Of a DNA stretch of 64,000 bases, positions 43,012-52,354 are shown one piece after another. The DNA is from Salibaculum griseiflavum (lineage in GTDB: Bacteria; Pseudomonadota; Alphaproteobacteria; Rhodobacterales; Rhodobacteraceae), in NCBI RefSeq assembly GCF_003129565.1, contig NZ_QETF01000001.1:286427-350426 (forward strand). Direction: 5' to 3'. Every line of letters begins with the position of its first letter. Position 1 is the first letter of the stretch. Both the position numbers and the translations under genes were made by a program. The notes under the pieces were generated by a model, which was not told the origin of the DNA, did not search any database, and saw only the letters and a list, made by a program, of their open reading frames with translations.

Positions 43012-44084
43012 GTGATAATGCCGACCTGACCCGTTGGGCCACCTGGACCGAGACTCATGCCCAGCCGCAGCTGTGGCGGGACTGGTCGCGCGTGCTGGAC
43101 GTGGACGGCCTGCGCGGCTGGGTTGCCGAGCAATCGGTTGATGAGGTCTGGTTCTGCGGGGCCGGGACCAGTGCCTATATCGGCGACATCCTTGTTTCGG
43201 GGCTGGAAGGGCAGGGTGGTCCACGTCTGCGGGCGGTGCCCTCGACTGACCTGGTGGCCAGACCCCAGACCTATCTGCGTGCCCGTCGACCTTTGGTTGT
43301 GAATTTCGGGCGCTCGGGCAATTCCTCGGAAACCGTCGGAACGCTGGACGCGCTCGACGTGCTGGCGCCTTCTGCGCCGCGTCTGAACATCACCTGCAAC
43401 CCGGATGGGGTCCTTGCAACCCGAGGCGGGGCGGAAAGCCGCGTGGTCCTGCTGCCGCCCGAAACCCATGATGCCGGCTTTGCCATGACCAGCAGCTTTT
43501 CGACCATGTTGCTGACGGCCCTGATGGTCTTTGCCGAAGACCGCCAGGACCCGGATGCGATGAACCGCGCGGCGACCACGATGGAAGCGGTGCTGCCCGA
43601 ATACGCCGCGCGAACCGGCGCTCGACCGGACCGCGCGGTATTCCTGGGCACCGGCCCACTTGCATACGCGGCGCGCGAGGCCGCGCTCAAGGTCATGGAA
43701 CTGACCGCCGGGCAGGTTCCCTGCCTGTGGGACAGCGTGCTGGGCTTTCGTCATGGGCCGAAATCGTTCACCACGCAGGCCACGCGCATCGTGATCTTCA
43801 CCGACGCCAACGATCCGGCCTGCCGCTACGAGGCCGACCTGGTGGCCGAACTGCGCGCGCAATATCCCGATGCGACGGTGACGGCGATCGGGCCGGGCGG
43901 TGATATCGACCTGCCCCATCCCGACGGGCCGCTCTGGGCCACGCCGGTCGCGATCGGATTTGCACAGGTTGCCGGCGTGATCTGGGCCGACGGGTTGGGT
44001 CTGAACGTGGATGACCCGTTCAGCGGGCAGGGCACCCTGTCGCGCGTGGTCTCGGGTGTGACGCTCTACGAGGTGGCGCCATGA
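43008..44084 (+). CDS. agaS: SIS-domain AgaS-like deaminase/isomerase
   Basis: 358 residues, two SIS domains. VWFCGAGTSAYIGDILVSGL, VNFGRSGNSSETVGTLDAL, FLGTGPLAYAAREAALKVMELTAGQVPCLWDSVLGFRHGPKSF and a VSGVTLYEVAP end follow the AgaS pattern, the galactosamine-6-phosphate deaminase/isomerase giving tagatose-6-phosphate. It is only remotely similar to the NagB-II-like protein next to it. Having both in tandem suggests the operon handles GlcN-6-P and GalN-6-P. It overlaps both flanking genes by 4 bases. Confidence 0.85.
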   Translation: MSDNADLTRWATWTETHAQPQLWRDWSRVLDVDGLRGWVAEQSVDEVWFCGAGTSAYIGDILVSGLEGQGGPRLRAVPSTDLVARPQTYLRARRPLVVNFGRSGNSSETVGTLDALDVLAPSAPRLNITCNPDGVLATRGGAESRVVLLPPETHDAGFAMTSSFSTMLLTALMVFAEDRQDPDAMNRAATTMEAVLPEYAARTGARPDRAVFLGTGPLAYAAREAALKVMELTAGQVPCLWDSVLGFRHGPKSFTTQATRIVIFTDANDPACRYEADLVAELRAQYPDATVTAIGPGGDIDLPHPDGPLWATPVAIGFAQVAGVIWADGLGLNVDDPFSGQGTLSRVVSGVTLYEVAP

Positions 44085-44989
44085 TCGCAGCCGGGATCGA
44101 CCTTGGTGGCACCAAGTCCGAGGTGCAGCTTTTCGACAGCGATTGGACGCAGGTCGCCAGCCGACGCGATGACACGCCCAAAGATTATGCCGCATTGGTC
44201 GAGTGCGTGGCCGACCAGGTGCGCTGGGCGCTCGATCAGGCTGGCGCGCCACTGCCGGTGGGCGTCGGAGCGGCGGGTTTGGTCGATGCGAAGGGTAATG
44301 CCTTCACGGCCAACCTGGTTGCCTCGGGTCATCCGTTCCCGGCTGATATCGCGAAAGCGTCAGGCCATGCGGTAACCTACGTGAACGATTGCCGGGCCTT
44401 GGCTCTGTCCGAGGCGGTTTTCGGGGCCGGGCGGGGTCATCGGACCGTGATGTCGCTGATCCTCGGGACCGGGATTGGCGGTGGAGTGGTCGTCGATGGG
44501 TCGCTCCATACCGGCCCAACCGGAACGGGCGGCGAATATGGCCATTCTCCGGCCGCCGCCGCCGTGGTCGCACGCCATGGCCTGCCGATCCATTCCTGCG
44601 GCTGCGGGCGGCAGGGCTGTGTGGAAACCTACGTGGCCGGGCCAGGGTTGTGCCGCATGGCCAAGGATCTCTGCGAGCAGGCCTACGACCCAGAAGAGAT
44701 CGGACGTCACCGGCACAACGACGAGGAGGCGGCAAGGGTCTGGGCTGTCTGGCTGGAGATGATGGGCGAGCTGATGCTGACCATGGTGCAGACCGTCGAT
44801 CCCGATTGCATCGTGATCGCGGGTGGGCTCAGCCGGATCGAGGGGCTTGTTTCCGACCTGACCGAGGCGTTGGCCGCGGCGCAGATCAAGGGGTTCGACA
44901 CCCCACCGATCCTGCTGGCCGAAGGCGGCGATGCCTCGGGCGCACGCGGGGCGGCCTTTGCCGCCCTTCAAGAGGCCCAGAGTGGCTGA
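44081..44989 (+). CDS. ROK-family sugar kinase (amino-sugar kinase)
   Basis: 302 residues. The ATP-binding motif is GIDLGGTKSE (about 4-13) and the second phosphate motif is ILGTGIGGGVVVDG. The ROK zinc site is CGCGRQGC (about 175-182) preceded by His. VNDCRALALSEAVFGAGRG is the region holding the catalytic Asp. It probably phosphorylates imported N-acetylhexosamine (or the deacetylated sugar) to the 6-phosphate used by NagA and the SIS enzymes. ATGA overlap upstream; downstream the GatZ-like gene begins within its last codons. Confidence 0.9.
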   Translation: MIAAGIDLGGTKSEVQLFDSDWTQVASRRDDTPKDYAALVECVADQVRWALDQAGAPLPVGVGAAGLVDAKGNAFTANLVASGHPFPADIAKASGHAVTYVNDCRALALSEAVFGAGRGHRTVMSLILGTGIGGGVVVDGSLHTGPTGTGGEYGHSPAAAAVVARHGLPIHSCGCGRQGCVETYVAGPGLCRMAKDLCEQAYDPEEIGRHRHNDEEAARVWAVWLEMMGELMLTMVQTVDPDCIVIAGGLSRIEGLVSDLTEALAAAQIKGFDTPPILLAEGGDASGARGAAFAALQEAQSG

Positions 44990-46247
44990 GATGCTGCGCG
45001 ATATCGTGGCCCGCAACCGGGCCGGGGCGGCGGTGGCTGTGCCCTCGGTCTGTTCGGCCCAGCCTGACGTGCTGCGCGCCTCGATGCTGCGGGCCGAGGC
45101 GCTGGACCGCCCATTGGTGATCGAAGCGACGAGCAACCAGGTGAACCAGGATGGCGGCTATACGGGCATGACGCCTGCGGATTTCGCCGGGTTTGTCTGG
45201 GGCATGGCCGACGATCTTGGTGTCGACCGCGCCCGGCTTGTGCTGGGGGGCGATCACCTTGGCCCACAGGCCTGGCGCAAGCTGCCCGCCGAGGTCGCGA
45301 TGGACAAGGCGCGGACGCTTGTGGCCGACTATGCGCGCGCCGGGTTCGCCAAGATCCATCTGGATTGCTCCGAGGGCTGTGCTGGCGAGGCTGCGCAGTT
45401 GCCCGATGCGGTGACGGCGCAGCGGTCGGCGGAATTGGCGCGTGTTTGCGAAGAAGCGATGCCCCCCGAGGGCCTGCTTTACGTCATCGGCACCGAGGTG
45501 CCGCCCCCCGGGGGCGCCCGCATCGACGAGGCCGGCGATATTCCCGCCACCACGCCCGCCGCCGCGGCCGCCACGCTGGCTGCGCATCAAGGGGCCTTCG
45601 AGGCTGCCGGGCTGGCCGAGATCATTCCCCGCGTCGCGGGGCTGGTCGTGCAGCCGGGGGTCGAATTCTCGCCCATGCAGGTGCATCATCTGCCCATGGA
45701 CCGTGATCCGGGCCTGCGGGAGGTTGCCATGTCATGGCCCGGCCTTTGCCTTGAGGCGCATTCGACCGATTACCAGCACCCTGCCGCCTACCCGCGTCTG
45801 GCCGCGCTCGGCTTTGCCTTCCAGAAGGTCGGACCGGCGCTGACCTTCGCCTATCGCGAGGCGCTTTATGCCTTGGATGCGGCCTTGGTCATCGCGGGCC
45901 GTGCGGTGGGGCTGATCGAAGTGATGGAAGAGGTGATGCAGGCCGATCCGGGCTATTGGCAGGGGCACTATGCGGAAGGTGACCGTATCGCGCGGCATGC
46001 CGGGCTGGCCGATCGCATTCGCTATTACTGGCCCGCGCCCAAGGCGCAGGCGGCAGTGGCCGAGCTGCGTGCGCGGGTCTCCGAGGCACCGTTGCCGGAC
46101 CCGCTCTTGTGGCAGGTCTTCGCCCCGGCGGTCCTCGACCGGGCCGAGGCGCTATCCGGGCCACAGGTCCAGCGGTTGATCGACGCACAGATCCAGATTG
46201 CGCTTGATCCCTACTTCTTCGGCGATCAAGGGGGCAGCGATGACTGA
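44982..46247 (+). CDS. GatZ/KbaZ-like tagatose-bisphosphate aldolase subunit
   Basis: 421 residues, TIM-barrel-like. The N-terminal VAVPSVCSAQPDVLRASMLRA, IEATSNQVNQDGGYTGMTPADF, LGGDHLGPQAWRKLPA and DCSEGCAG segments are typical of GatZ/KbaZ (also called AgaZ), the subunit that stabilises class II tagatose-1,6-bisphosphate aldolase. The catalytic GatY/KbaY partner is not encoded in the window, so it may act alone or with a partner elsewhere; in some bacteria relatives have been proposed as tagatose-6-phosphate kinases. GTG at 44982 is chosen for its AGAGG; ATG 44991 is the alternative. It overlaps ROK and nagA. Confidence 0.85.
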   Translation: MAEMLRDIVARNRAGAAVAVPSVCSAQPDVLRASMLRAEALDRPLVIEATSNQVNQDGGYTGMTPADFAGFVWGMADDLGVDRARLVLGGDHLGPQAWRKLPAEVAMDKARTLVADYARAGFAKIHLDCSEGCAGEAAQLPDAVTAQRSAELARVCEEAMPPEGLLYVIGTEVPPPGGARIDEAGDIPATTPAAAAATLAAHQGAFEAAGLAEIIPRVAGLVVQPGVEFSPMQVHHLPMDRDPGLREVAMSWPGLCLEAHSTDYQHPAAYPRLAALGFAFQKVGPALTFAYREALYALDAALVIAGRAVGLIEVMEEVMQADPGYWQGHYAEGDRIARHAGLADRIRYYWPAPKAQAAVAELRARVSEAPLPDPLLWQVFAPAVLDRAEALSGPQVQRLIDAQIQIALDPYFFGDQGGSDD

Positions 46248-47376
46248 GACATGGTTCTGCCCCGATCGGCTTTTCGATGGCGAGACACTGCGTGATGGCC
46301 TGGCCCTGCACGTGGTTGATGGCCATGTGGCCGGGGTTGTCCCGGCCGGGCAGGTGCCGGCGGACAGCATACGCGTTCCCGGGATCGTCTCGCCGGGGTT
46401 CATCGACCTTCAGGTGAACGGGGGTGGGGGCGTTCTGCTGAACGCGACCCCGACCGTCGAGGGGATGGAGAGGATCGCGGAAGCCCATCGCGCCCTGGGC
46501 ACGGTCGGCATCCTGCCCACCGTGATCACCGACACCCCCGAGGTGCTTGACCAGGCGGTCGCGGCCGCGCTGGCCGCCAAGGGGCGTCCGGGGCTGCTGG
46601 GGCTGCATATCGAGGGGCCGCATATCTCGGTCCCGCGCCGGGGCACCCATGCCTCGGCCCATGTGCGCCCGTTCGACCCCGCAACACTGGAGCATGTGCG
46701 CCGTCTGCGCGCGGCGGATATTCCGGTGATGATCACGCTGGCCCCCGAGGCCGCCAGCCCGCAGGACATTGCCGCGTTGGCCGGGACAGGGGCCGTGGTG
46801 TCGATCGGCCATTCCGATGCCAGCGCCGAGGAAACGCGCACTGCGCTGGAGGCCGGTGCCAGCTGCTTCACCCACCTGTTCAACGCCATGTCGCCGATGC
46901 TGAACCGCGCGCCGGGCGTGGTGGGCGCGGCGATCAATTCGACCGCCCATGCCGGGATCATCGCCGATGGCATCCACGTCGCTGACGAGATGATCGCGCT
47001 GGCCCTGCGCGCGCGGCCGGTTCCGGACCGGATGTTTCTTGTCTCGGACGCCATGCCGACCGTGGGCGGACCGGATCAATTCTCGCTCTACGGGCAGGAT
47101 CTGCGCCTGCAGGACGGGCGGCTGGTCAATTCCGAAGGCTCGCTGGCCGGCGCGCACCTGACTCAGGCGATGGGCGTCGCGCGGTTGGTGAATGTCCTGG
47201 GCCTAGACCCTGATGAAGCCTTGAAAATGGCCTTGACGGTGCCGGCCCGGTTGATCGGGCGGGATGATCTGACAAAGATCGAGGGTCGGGCCTTGGGCGA
47301 TCTGATCGTGCTGGATGCTGAGATGCACCCTGCCGGATCGCTGGTCGACAGGTTGCCGGCCACGGTCCGCGCCTAG
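46240..47376 (+). CDS. nagA: N-acetylglucosamine-6-phosphate deacetylase
   Basis: 378 residues of the amidohydrolase superfamily. Signatures are IDLQVNGGGGVLLNATPT, LGLHIEGPHIS (metal-binding Glu), VVSIGHSDA (His), THLFNAMSPMLNRAPG (His) and FLVSDAMPTVGG with the catalytic Asp. It removes acetate from GlcNAc-6-P, and probably from GalNAc-6-P (AgaA activity), feeding the SIS deaminases encoded upstream. It is the last gene of the plus-strand operon. The start overlaps gatZ by 8 bases. Convergent with the HlyD gene, stop codons overlapping. Confidence 0.93.
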   Translation: MTETWFCPDRLFDGETLRDGLALHVVDGHVAGVVPAGQVPADSIRVPGIVSPGFIDLQVNGGGGVLLNATPTVEGMERIAEAHRALGTVGILPTVITDTPEVLDQAVAAALAAKGRPGLLGLHIEGPHISVPRRGTHASAHVRPFDPATLEHVRRLRAADIPVMITLAPEAASPQDIAALAGTGAVVSIGHSDASAEETRTALEAGASCFTHLFNAMSPMLNRAPGVVGAAINSTAHAGIIADGIHVADEMIALALRARPVPDRMFLVSDAMPTVGGPDQFSLYGQDLRLQDGRLVNSEGSLAGAHLTQAMGVARLVNVLGLDPDEALKMALTVPARLIGRDDLTKIEGRALGDLIVLDAEMHPAGSLVDRLPATVRA

Positions 47377-48608
47377 CCGTCCCTTGGCGCTACATGGTCC
47401 CCGGCGGCGAGTCCCGCTGATGGGTAGAGGACAACGCGGTCGCCTTCGGCCAGCCCTGACAGGACATGCGCCTCGATCCCGTTGTTGCGACCCAGTTCCA
47501 CGGCGGTAAGCTGGGCAAGCTCCTCGTCATCGACGGTGAAGACCGCCCAGCCATCGCCATCGCGGAACAGGGCCGCGCTGGGCAGTTTCAGGGCATCCTC
47601 GTCCTGCCAGATCACGATCCGTGCCTCGACGCGGAACCCGTGGCCAAGGCTGGCGCGGTCCTCGGCGGGTGTGTCGAAGGAGACTTCGACGCTGACGCGC
47701 TGTTCCTCGACCCCCAACGCCGAGACCTTCGTGACAGCGGACGGCGCGATGCGGGAGACCGTGCCATGCAAGGTCGTAGCGCCGCCCCAATCCTCGATCA
47801 GGACTGGGTCGCCCAGGCTGACCTGCACGGCATCGGACGAGATCAGGTCGACCACCACATCCAACCCGGTTTCGATGTTGCCGATCTCCAGCACCGGCGC
47901 CCCGGCGGGCAGCACCGCCTCGCTTTCCTGCACCACGCGCAGGATGCGGCCGTCGATGGGGGCGTGCAGGGGGATCGAGTCCTCAAAGCCGTTGTCGACC
48001 GGTTCGGACAGGGCCAGGTCGTCGAAGCCGATCAGTTGCGCGCGGGCGTTGGCCAGTTCGGCCTGACGCATGGCGATCGCGGCCTCGGCGGTCTGGAGCG
48101 CGGCTTCGGTCGCGCGGGCATTGGTCTCGGCCCGCTCCAGCGCCGCCCGGCTGACCGTGCCGCTCTCGGCCAGTTGACGGGCCCGGTTCAAATCGGTTTC
48201 AGCCAGTTCATTGGCGGCGGCGGCAGAATTGCGGTCCGCCTCGGCCACGCGTAGGGCGGCCTGCGCGGCATCGACGGCCGCCAGGGCCTGCTCGCGTGTG
48301 CGTACGTCCAGCGCCGCGGGGTTGGTCGGCCGCATCTGTGCCACGACGGTTTCCCGCGCAATCACCGGATCACCCGCTTCGACAGTCACGCGTTGAAGCA
48401 TCCCAGCGACCGGGGTCGAAACCACGTAGATCTCGTGGACCTCGGTGCGCCCGTCTTCGTCGATGGTCACCTGCATCGGGCCGCGCGTCACCTCGGCAAT
48501 ATCGACCAAGGTGGGCTGGGGCCAGAACGCGGCCGTCAGCGCGCCTCCGACGATCACGGCGGCAAGCAGGGTCAGAACCAGGCGGGATTTCGTCTTGGCG
48601 CGGGCCAT
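47373..48608 (-). CDS. HlyD-family periplasmic adaptor protein
   Basis: 411 residues. A single N-terminal helix (LVLTLLAAVIVGGALTAAF) anchors it in the inner membrane. The lipoyl/biotinyl-like half (VVSTPVAGMLQRVTVEAGDPV) is followed by a coiled-coil hairpin (about 100-190: repeated Ala, Glu, Arg heptads) and the second lipoyl half (IHAPIDGRILRVVQESEAVLPAG). A beta-barrel and membrane-proximal part end at SAGLAAGDHVAP. It is the adaptor of the ABC efflux operon. It follows the permease gene by 3 bases and is convergent with nagA. Confidence 0.9.
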   Translation of the reverse strand: MARAKTKSRLVLTLLAAVIVGGALTAAFWPQPTLVDIAEVTRGPMQVTIDEDGRTEVHEIYVVSTPVAGMLQRVTVEAGDPVIARETVVAQMRPTNPAALDVRTREQALAAVDAAQAALRVAEADRNSAAAANELAETDLNRARQLAESGTVSRAALERAETNARATEAALQTAEAAIAMRQAELANARAQLIGFDDLALSEPVDNGFEDSIPLHAPIDGRILRVVQESEAVLPAGAPVLEIGNIETGLDVVVDLISSDAVQVSLGDPVLIEDWGGATTLHGTVSRIAPSAVTKVSALGVEEQRVSVEVSFDTPAEDRASLGHGFRVEARIVIWQDEDALKLPSAALFRDGDGWAVFTVDDEELAQLTAVELGRNNGIEAHVLSGLAEGDRVVLYPSAGLAAGDHVAPRDG

Positions 48609-48611
48609 TGG

Positions 48612-50975
48612 TCACTCTCTTGTCTTCAGGGCGCTGATCAGGTCTGCGCGGTCCAGGTCACGCTTCACGAGAAGGCCCGAAACCAGCGCCGCCGACAAGA
48701 CCACAAGGGCGGCATTGCCGTAGGCGCTGGGCTCGAAACCCAGCGTGATCGTATAGATGTCGGTTGAAAAGGCGGCCATTATCAACTGTGACAAGCCATG
48801 CCCCAAAAGCGTGCCGATGGGCAGGGCGACCAGCGTGATGACGGCCAGCTCGCCCAGCAGCACGAAAGCGGCTTCACCCTTGGTGAAACCCAGGACCCGC
48901 AGGCTTGCGAGATCGCGGGCGCGTTCGGCATGGGCGATGCGGGCGGCGTTGTAGACGATGCCATAAGTTATGACGAAGGCCAGCACCCCCATCACGTAGC
49001 GCGACGATCCGGCCCCTTCGTTCATCACCTTTCGAAAGGCGGTTTCCGCCTCGGCCTTGATCGAGACACCGGCGACCATGGGCAGGCCCTTGAGCCATTG
49101 GGTGATCTCGTCGCGTTTGCCCGGATCGATGCGCAGGTAAGCGCCGGTGACGCGGCCCGGTTCCTTGAGCGCACGGTTGAGCGCCCCCAGTTCGATGAAG
49201 GCGGGGGTGCCGAAAAAGCTGTCCGCGATGGCGGCCACCGGCAATGCGAGGGTCGGGCGGCGGCCATCGCGCACCTCGACCGTGACCGTGTCACCGGCGC
49301 GGATCTCCAGCTTGGCGGCCAGCGTCGTGGACAGGATCAGCCCGTCCTCGCGCATGGGGATGGCCTGCTTGTTGGTGTCGATGGCGCGCGACAGTGACGC
49401 ATCGGTCGGCTGACCCTGGATCGAGCCGCGATGGGTATGCCGCCCGTTGCGCAGAATGGCGGGGACGAAACGCACCGGTTCGATCTGCCAGACCCCCTCA
49501 CGGGTGGCGATTTCATGTAGCGCGGCCCGTTGGACGGGTCCTGCGAAACTGATCGTCAGGTCCGACCGGTCGATCACCGTGAAAGTGGTGTCCAGCGTGT
49601 CCTCGAAGGCGATGAAAGTGGACAGCATCGAGCCGGACAGGGCCATGCCGCAGGCGATGCCGATCATCGCCCCGGCCATGCGCACGGGCTGCCGGGTGAT
49701 CCGGCGCAGCACCATGCGCGAGGGTTGGTCCAGCAAGTTGGCGATACCCTGCCCGATACGGCCGCTGCGGCTGTAGTCTGCCGGGGCTGGCGGGTGCATG
49801 GCATCGGCAGGCGTCAGCGCGAAGACCCGGCGCAACACCAGCAGGCCGCCGCCCGATGCCGCGAGGATACTGGCCATCACACCAATGGCGAACGAGGCCG
49901 GGTCGAGCCGGAACAGCAGGAATGGGAACTTGAAATACTGCAGGTAGAGCTGCACCATCCCGCGCCCCCCGGCGATGCCCAGCAGGCAGCCCAGAAGCGC
50001 CCCGCCGGTGGCGATGATCAACACCAGCTTCAGGTAGTGCGCGCCGACTTCGGCATTGGTATAGCCAAAGGCCTTCAGCAAACCGATTTCTTCGCGTTCG
50101 GACTGCACCATCCGTCCGATCACGATGTAGAGCAGGAAGGCCGCCACCGCGAGAAACAAGGGCGGCACTGTATTGGAAGAACCCTTGAGGCCGCGGATTT
50201 CCTCACTGACGAACTGGTTGGAATACTGGTCCTCGACCCCGTAGGCCCCGCGCCCGCCATAAGGGTCGAGAATGCGGTCGATCTCGGCGAGGACGGCTGG
50301 TTTGTTCGCCTCACGTGTCAAGGCGAACAGGGCTTCGTTGAAAGCGCCGCCCATGTCGAAAAGCGCGGCCATGGCATCGCGCCCCATCCAGATGACGCCG
50401 AAACGGCTGTCATCGGGCACCATTTCGCCGGGCGCGGCGATGTAGAGGAACTCGGGCGATTGGGCCAGGCCGGCGATCGACAGGGCCCGACGGGTGCCAT
50501 TCAGTGTCGCGACGAGCGTGTCGCCGGGTGCAAGGCCATGGGCCTTGGCGAACCCCTCGACCAGCAGGATTTCGTCCGGGCGCGCGGGGTCGGGCATCCG
50601 CCCTGCGGACAGGTAGGTTGCATTCAATGCCGCGGCGCCATCTGCGGGTAGCGACACCGCCTGGGCCTGTACGGGGGCGGCGCGGTCCGGGATGTCAACC
50701 AGTGCCGCGCCGACGACACGGTCCTGCACGCGGGCCACGCCATCGATCTGGCCTAGCGAAGCGACAAGGTGCGCGGGCGCGCGCGTCACCGGCGCAAAGA
50801 CATCCGTCAGGCGGTATCGGTCGTAATAGGCGTCTCGGGTGCCCTCCAGGGTGGTCACGAGGCCCGACATCATCACCTGAAGCATGACCCCCATCGCGAT
50901 CACCAGCCCGATGGCGATCGCCTGTCCCTTCATGCGCCACAGATCGCGTAGCAGCTTATGGGTGAGGGGACTCAC
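48612..50975 (-). CDS. FtsX/MacB-type ABC transporter permease
   Basis: 787 residues with two FtsX-like permease units. The first helix is near residue 20, three are around 265-375, one is near 430 and the last group spans about 660-780. Large periplasmic loops lie between (about 45-250 and 450-640). The [39 protein letters not shown] segment and [31 protein letters not shown] are the paired coupling-helix regions. Long duplicated permeases of this type act with a LolD-like ATPase and a HlyD adaptor to export lipids or small molecules. The start overlaps the ATPase stop as ATGA. Confidence 0.88.
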   Translation of the reverse strand: MSPLTHKLLRDLWRMKGQAIAIGLVIAMGVMLQVMMSGLVTTLEGTRDAYYDRYRLTDVFAPVTRAPAHLVASLGQIDGVARVQDRVVGAALVDIPDRAAPVQAQAVSLPADGAAALNATYLSAGRMPDPARPDEILLVEGFAKAHGLAPGDTLVATLNGTRRALSIAGLAQSPEFLYIAAPGEMVPDDSRFGVIWMGRDAMAALFDMGGAFNEALFALTREANKPAVLAEIDRILDPYGGRGAYGVEDQYSNQFVSEEIRGLKGSSNTVPPLFLAVAAFLLYIVIGRMVQSEREEIGLLKAFGYTNAEVGAHYLKLVLIIATGGALLGCLLGIAGGRGMVQLYLQYFKFPFLLFRLDPASFAIGVMASILAASGGGLLVLRRVFALTPADAMHPPAPADYSRSGRIGQGIANLLDQPSRMVLRRITRQPVRMAGAMIGIACGMALSGSMLSTFIAFEDTLDTTFTVIDRSDLTISFAGPVQRAALHEIATREGVWQIEPVRFVPAILRNGRHTHRGSIQGQPTDASLSRAIDTNKQAIPMREDGLILSTTLAAKLEIRAGDTVTVEVRDGRRPTLALPVAAIADSFFGTPAFIELGALNRALKEPGRVTGAYLRIDPGKRDEITQWLKGLPMVAGVSIKAEAETAFRKVMNEGAGSSRYVMGVLAFVITYGIVYNAARIAHAERARDLASLRVLGFTKGEAAFVLLGELAVITLVALPIGTLLGHGLSQLIMAAFSTDIYTITLGFEPSAYGNAALVVLSAALVSGLLVKRDLDRADLISALKTRE

Positions 50976-51694
50976 CAGTGGATCTCCTCTGCGGTCTTGC
51001 GCGTCTTGTTGGTGATGACGTCACGGATACGGCCGTCTGCGAAATGGATCACGCGATGCGCCAGATCGGCCGTTGCCGCCGCATGGGTCACGATCAATAC
51101 GGTGGTGCCCAGTTTCGCGTTCACCTCGGTCAGCACCTTGAGCACCTTGCGGCCCGTGGTGCTGTCCAGCGCACCTGTGGGTTCATCGCAGAACAAAACT
51201 TGCGGTTGCTTGGCAACAGCCCGGGCGATGGCCACACGCTGTTGTTCGCCGCCGGACAATTGCGCCGGGAAATGGTCGATCCTCTCGTTCAGGCCGACCA
51301 GGTGCAGGGCCTCGTCCGCTGCCATCGGATCGTCCGCGATCTCGGTGACAAGCTCGACATTCTCGCGGGCCGTCAGGCTGGGCATCAGGTTATAGAATTG
51401 AAAAACGAAACCCACATGCGCCCGACGGTATCGGGTCAGCTGCCGGTCGGTCATCGCGGTAATGTCCTGGCCCTTGTAAAGGGCCTCTCCGGTGCTGGCC
51501 CGGTCCAGCCCGCCAAGGATATTGAGCAACGTCGACTTGCCCGATCCGCTGGGGCCGAGAAGCACCACGACCTCGCCGGCTGGAATCTCCAGGTCGACAC
51601 CGCGCAGGGCGTGGACGGCACCGTCGCCCTCGCCATAGGTCTTGGTCAGATCGGTCGTTCTGAAAGCCGGTTCGCTCACGCCTTGCTCCTTCAC
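50972..51694 (-). CDS. LolD/MacB-type ABC transporter ATPase
   Basis: 240 residues. Walker A is [16 protein letters not shown] (about 44-59), the Q-loop is [18 protein letters not shown], the signature is [14 protein letters not shown] and Walker B is [13 protein letters not shown]. The H-loop is [11 protein letters not shown]. The [15 protein letters not shown] segment is typical of the LolD/MacB/FtsE subgroup. It is first gene of a three-gene operon (ATPase, permease, HlyD adaptor) and lies 33 bases downstream of an FNR-like box, so expression may rise under low oxygen. Confidence 0.92.
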   Translation of the reverse strand: MKEQGVSEPAFRTTDLTKTYGEGDGAVHALRGVDLEIPAGEVVVLLGPSGSGKSTLLNILGGLDRASTGEALYKGQDITAMTDRQLTRYRRAHVGFVFQFYNLMPSLTARENVELVTEIADDPMAADEALHLVGLNERIDHFPAQLSGGEQQRVAIARAVAKQPQVLFCDEPTGALDSTTGRKVLKVLTEVNAKLGTTVLIVTHAAATADLAHRVIHFADGRIRDVITNKTRKTAEEIHW

Positions 51695-51727
51695 GTTTCA
51701 CCTTAGGGGCCGATCCCACGACACTCC

Positions 51728-51741
51728 CTGATCCAGATCAA
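51728..51741 (-). promoter_or_regulatory. FNR-type box upstream of the efflux operon
   Basis: CTGATCCAGATCAA matches the FNR/FnrL consensus TTGAT-N4-ATCAA at nine of ten fixed positions. It ends 33 bases before the ATPase start codon. The opposite side faces the DUF805 gene, 151 bases away, so the efflux operon is the likelier target. Confidence 0.45.
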
Positions 51742-51892
51742 CGGTATATCGGACAGCCGCCCCAGTCTTTTCCCGGATCGGGCGTGTTCCCGCCGCATTC
51801 AATGCGCAACACGGGGTTGAAATCACCGCAGTGCCCCTTGTCGCCAACGCGGGGGTCTGCAATCTGGACTTGTTGGTTAACGGAGATGTTTC

Positions 51893-52354
51893 ATGGGTTT
51901 CAAAGACGCGGTGCGGACCTGTATCCGGGAAAAATACTTCACCTTGTCCGGGCGGGCGACCCGGTCTGAATACTGGTGGTTCATCCTGTTCCAGTGGAGT
52001 GTTCTGATCGCCCTCTTCCTGGTCATGCTGCTGTTCTTCGGTCTCGATGACAGCTTGGTCGGTGGGCCCGCGACCGGGATGGAGACCGCCGGGATCGTGT
52101 CCTTGGTGGTTCTCGGGATCGTCTTTCTGTTCTTCTTCATTCCCGCGATCGCCGCCCAGGTGCGCCGTTTTCATGACCGCAACCTCTCGGGCTGGTGGGT
52201 CCTGGCGATCATTATCCTGTCCAACGTTCCGTTTGTTGGATTTGTCGCGAGTATCGTTGGGCTGGTTATCACCGTGCTGAGGGGAACGGACGGCGACAAC
52301 AAGTATGGACCCGACCCCCTGCGGGCCGAAAACAGCGCCGAAATCTTCGCCTGA
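51893..52354 (+). CDS. DUF805 membrane protein
   Basis: 153 residues with three to four membrane helices. The N-terminal YFTLSGRATRSEYWWFILFQWSVLIALF and C-terminal QVRRFHDRNLSGWWVLAII, FVGFVASIVGLVI, GTDGDNKYGPDPL are signature parts of DUF805, a family of unknown function. GGAG lies nine bases before the ATG. It opens the second MoxR-associated operon; its stop overlaps the next start (TGATG), so it belongs to the unit. Confidence 0.9.
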   Translation: MGFKDAVRTCIREKYFTLSGRATRSEYWWFILFQWSVLIALFLVMLLFFGLDDSLVGGPATGMETAGIVSLVVLGIVFLFFFIPAIAAQVRRFHDRNLSGWWVLAIIILSNVPFVGFVASIVGLVITVLRGTDGDNKYGPDPLRAENSAEIFA

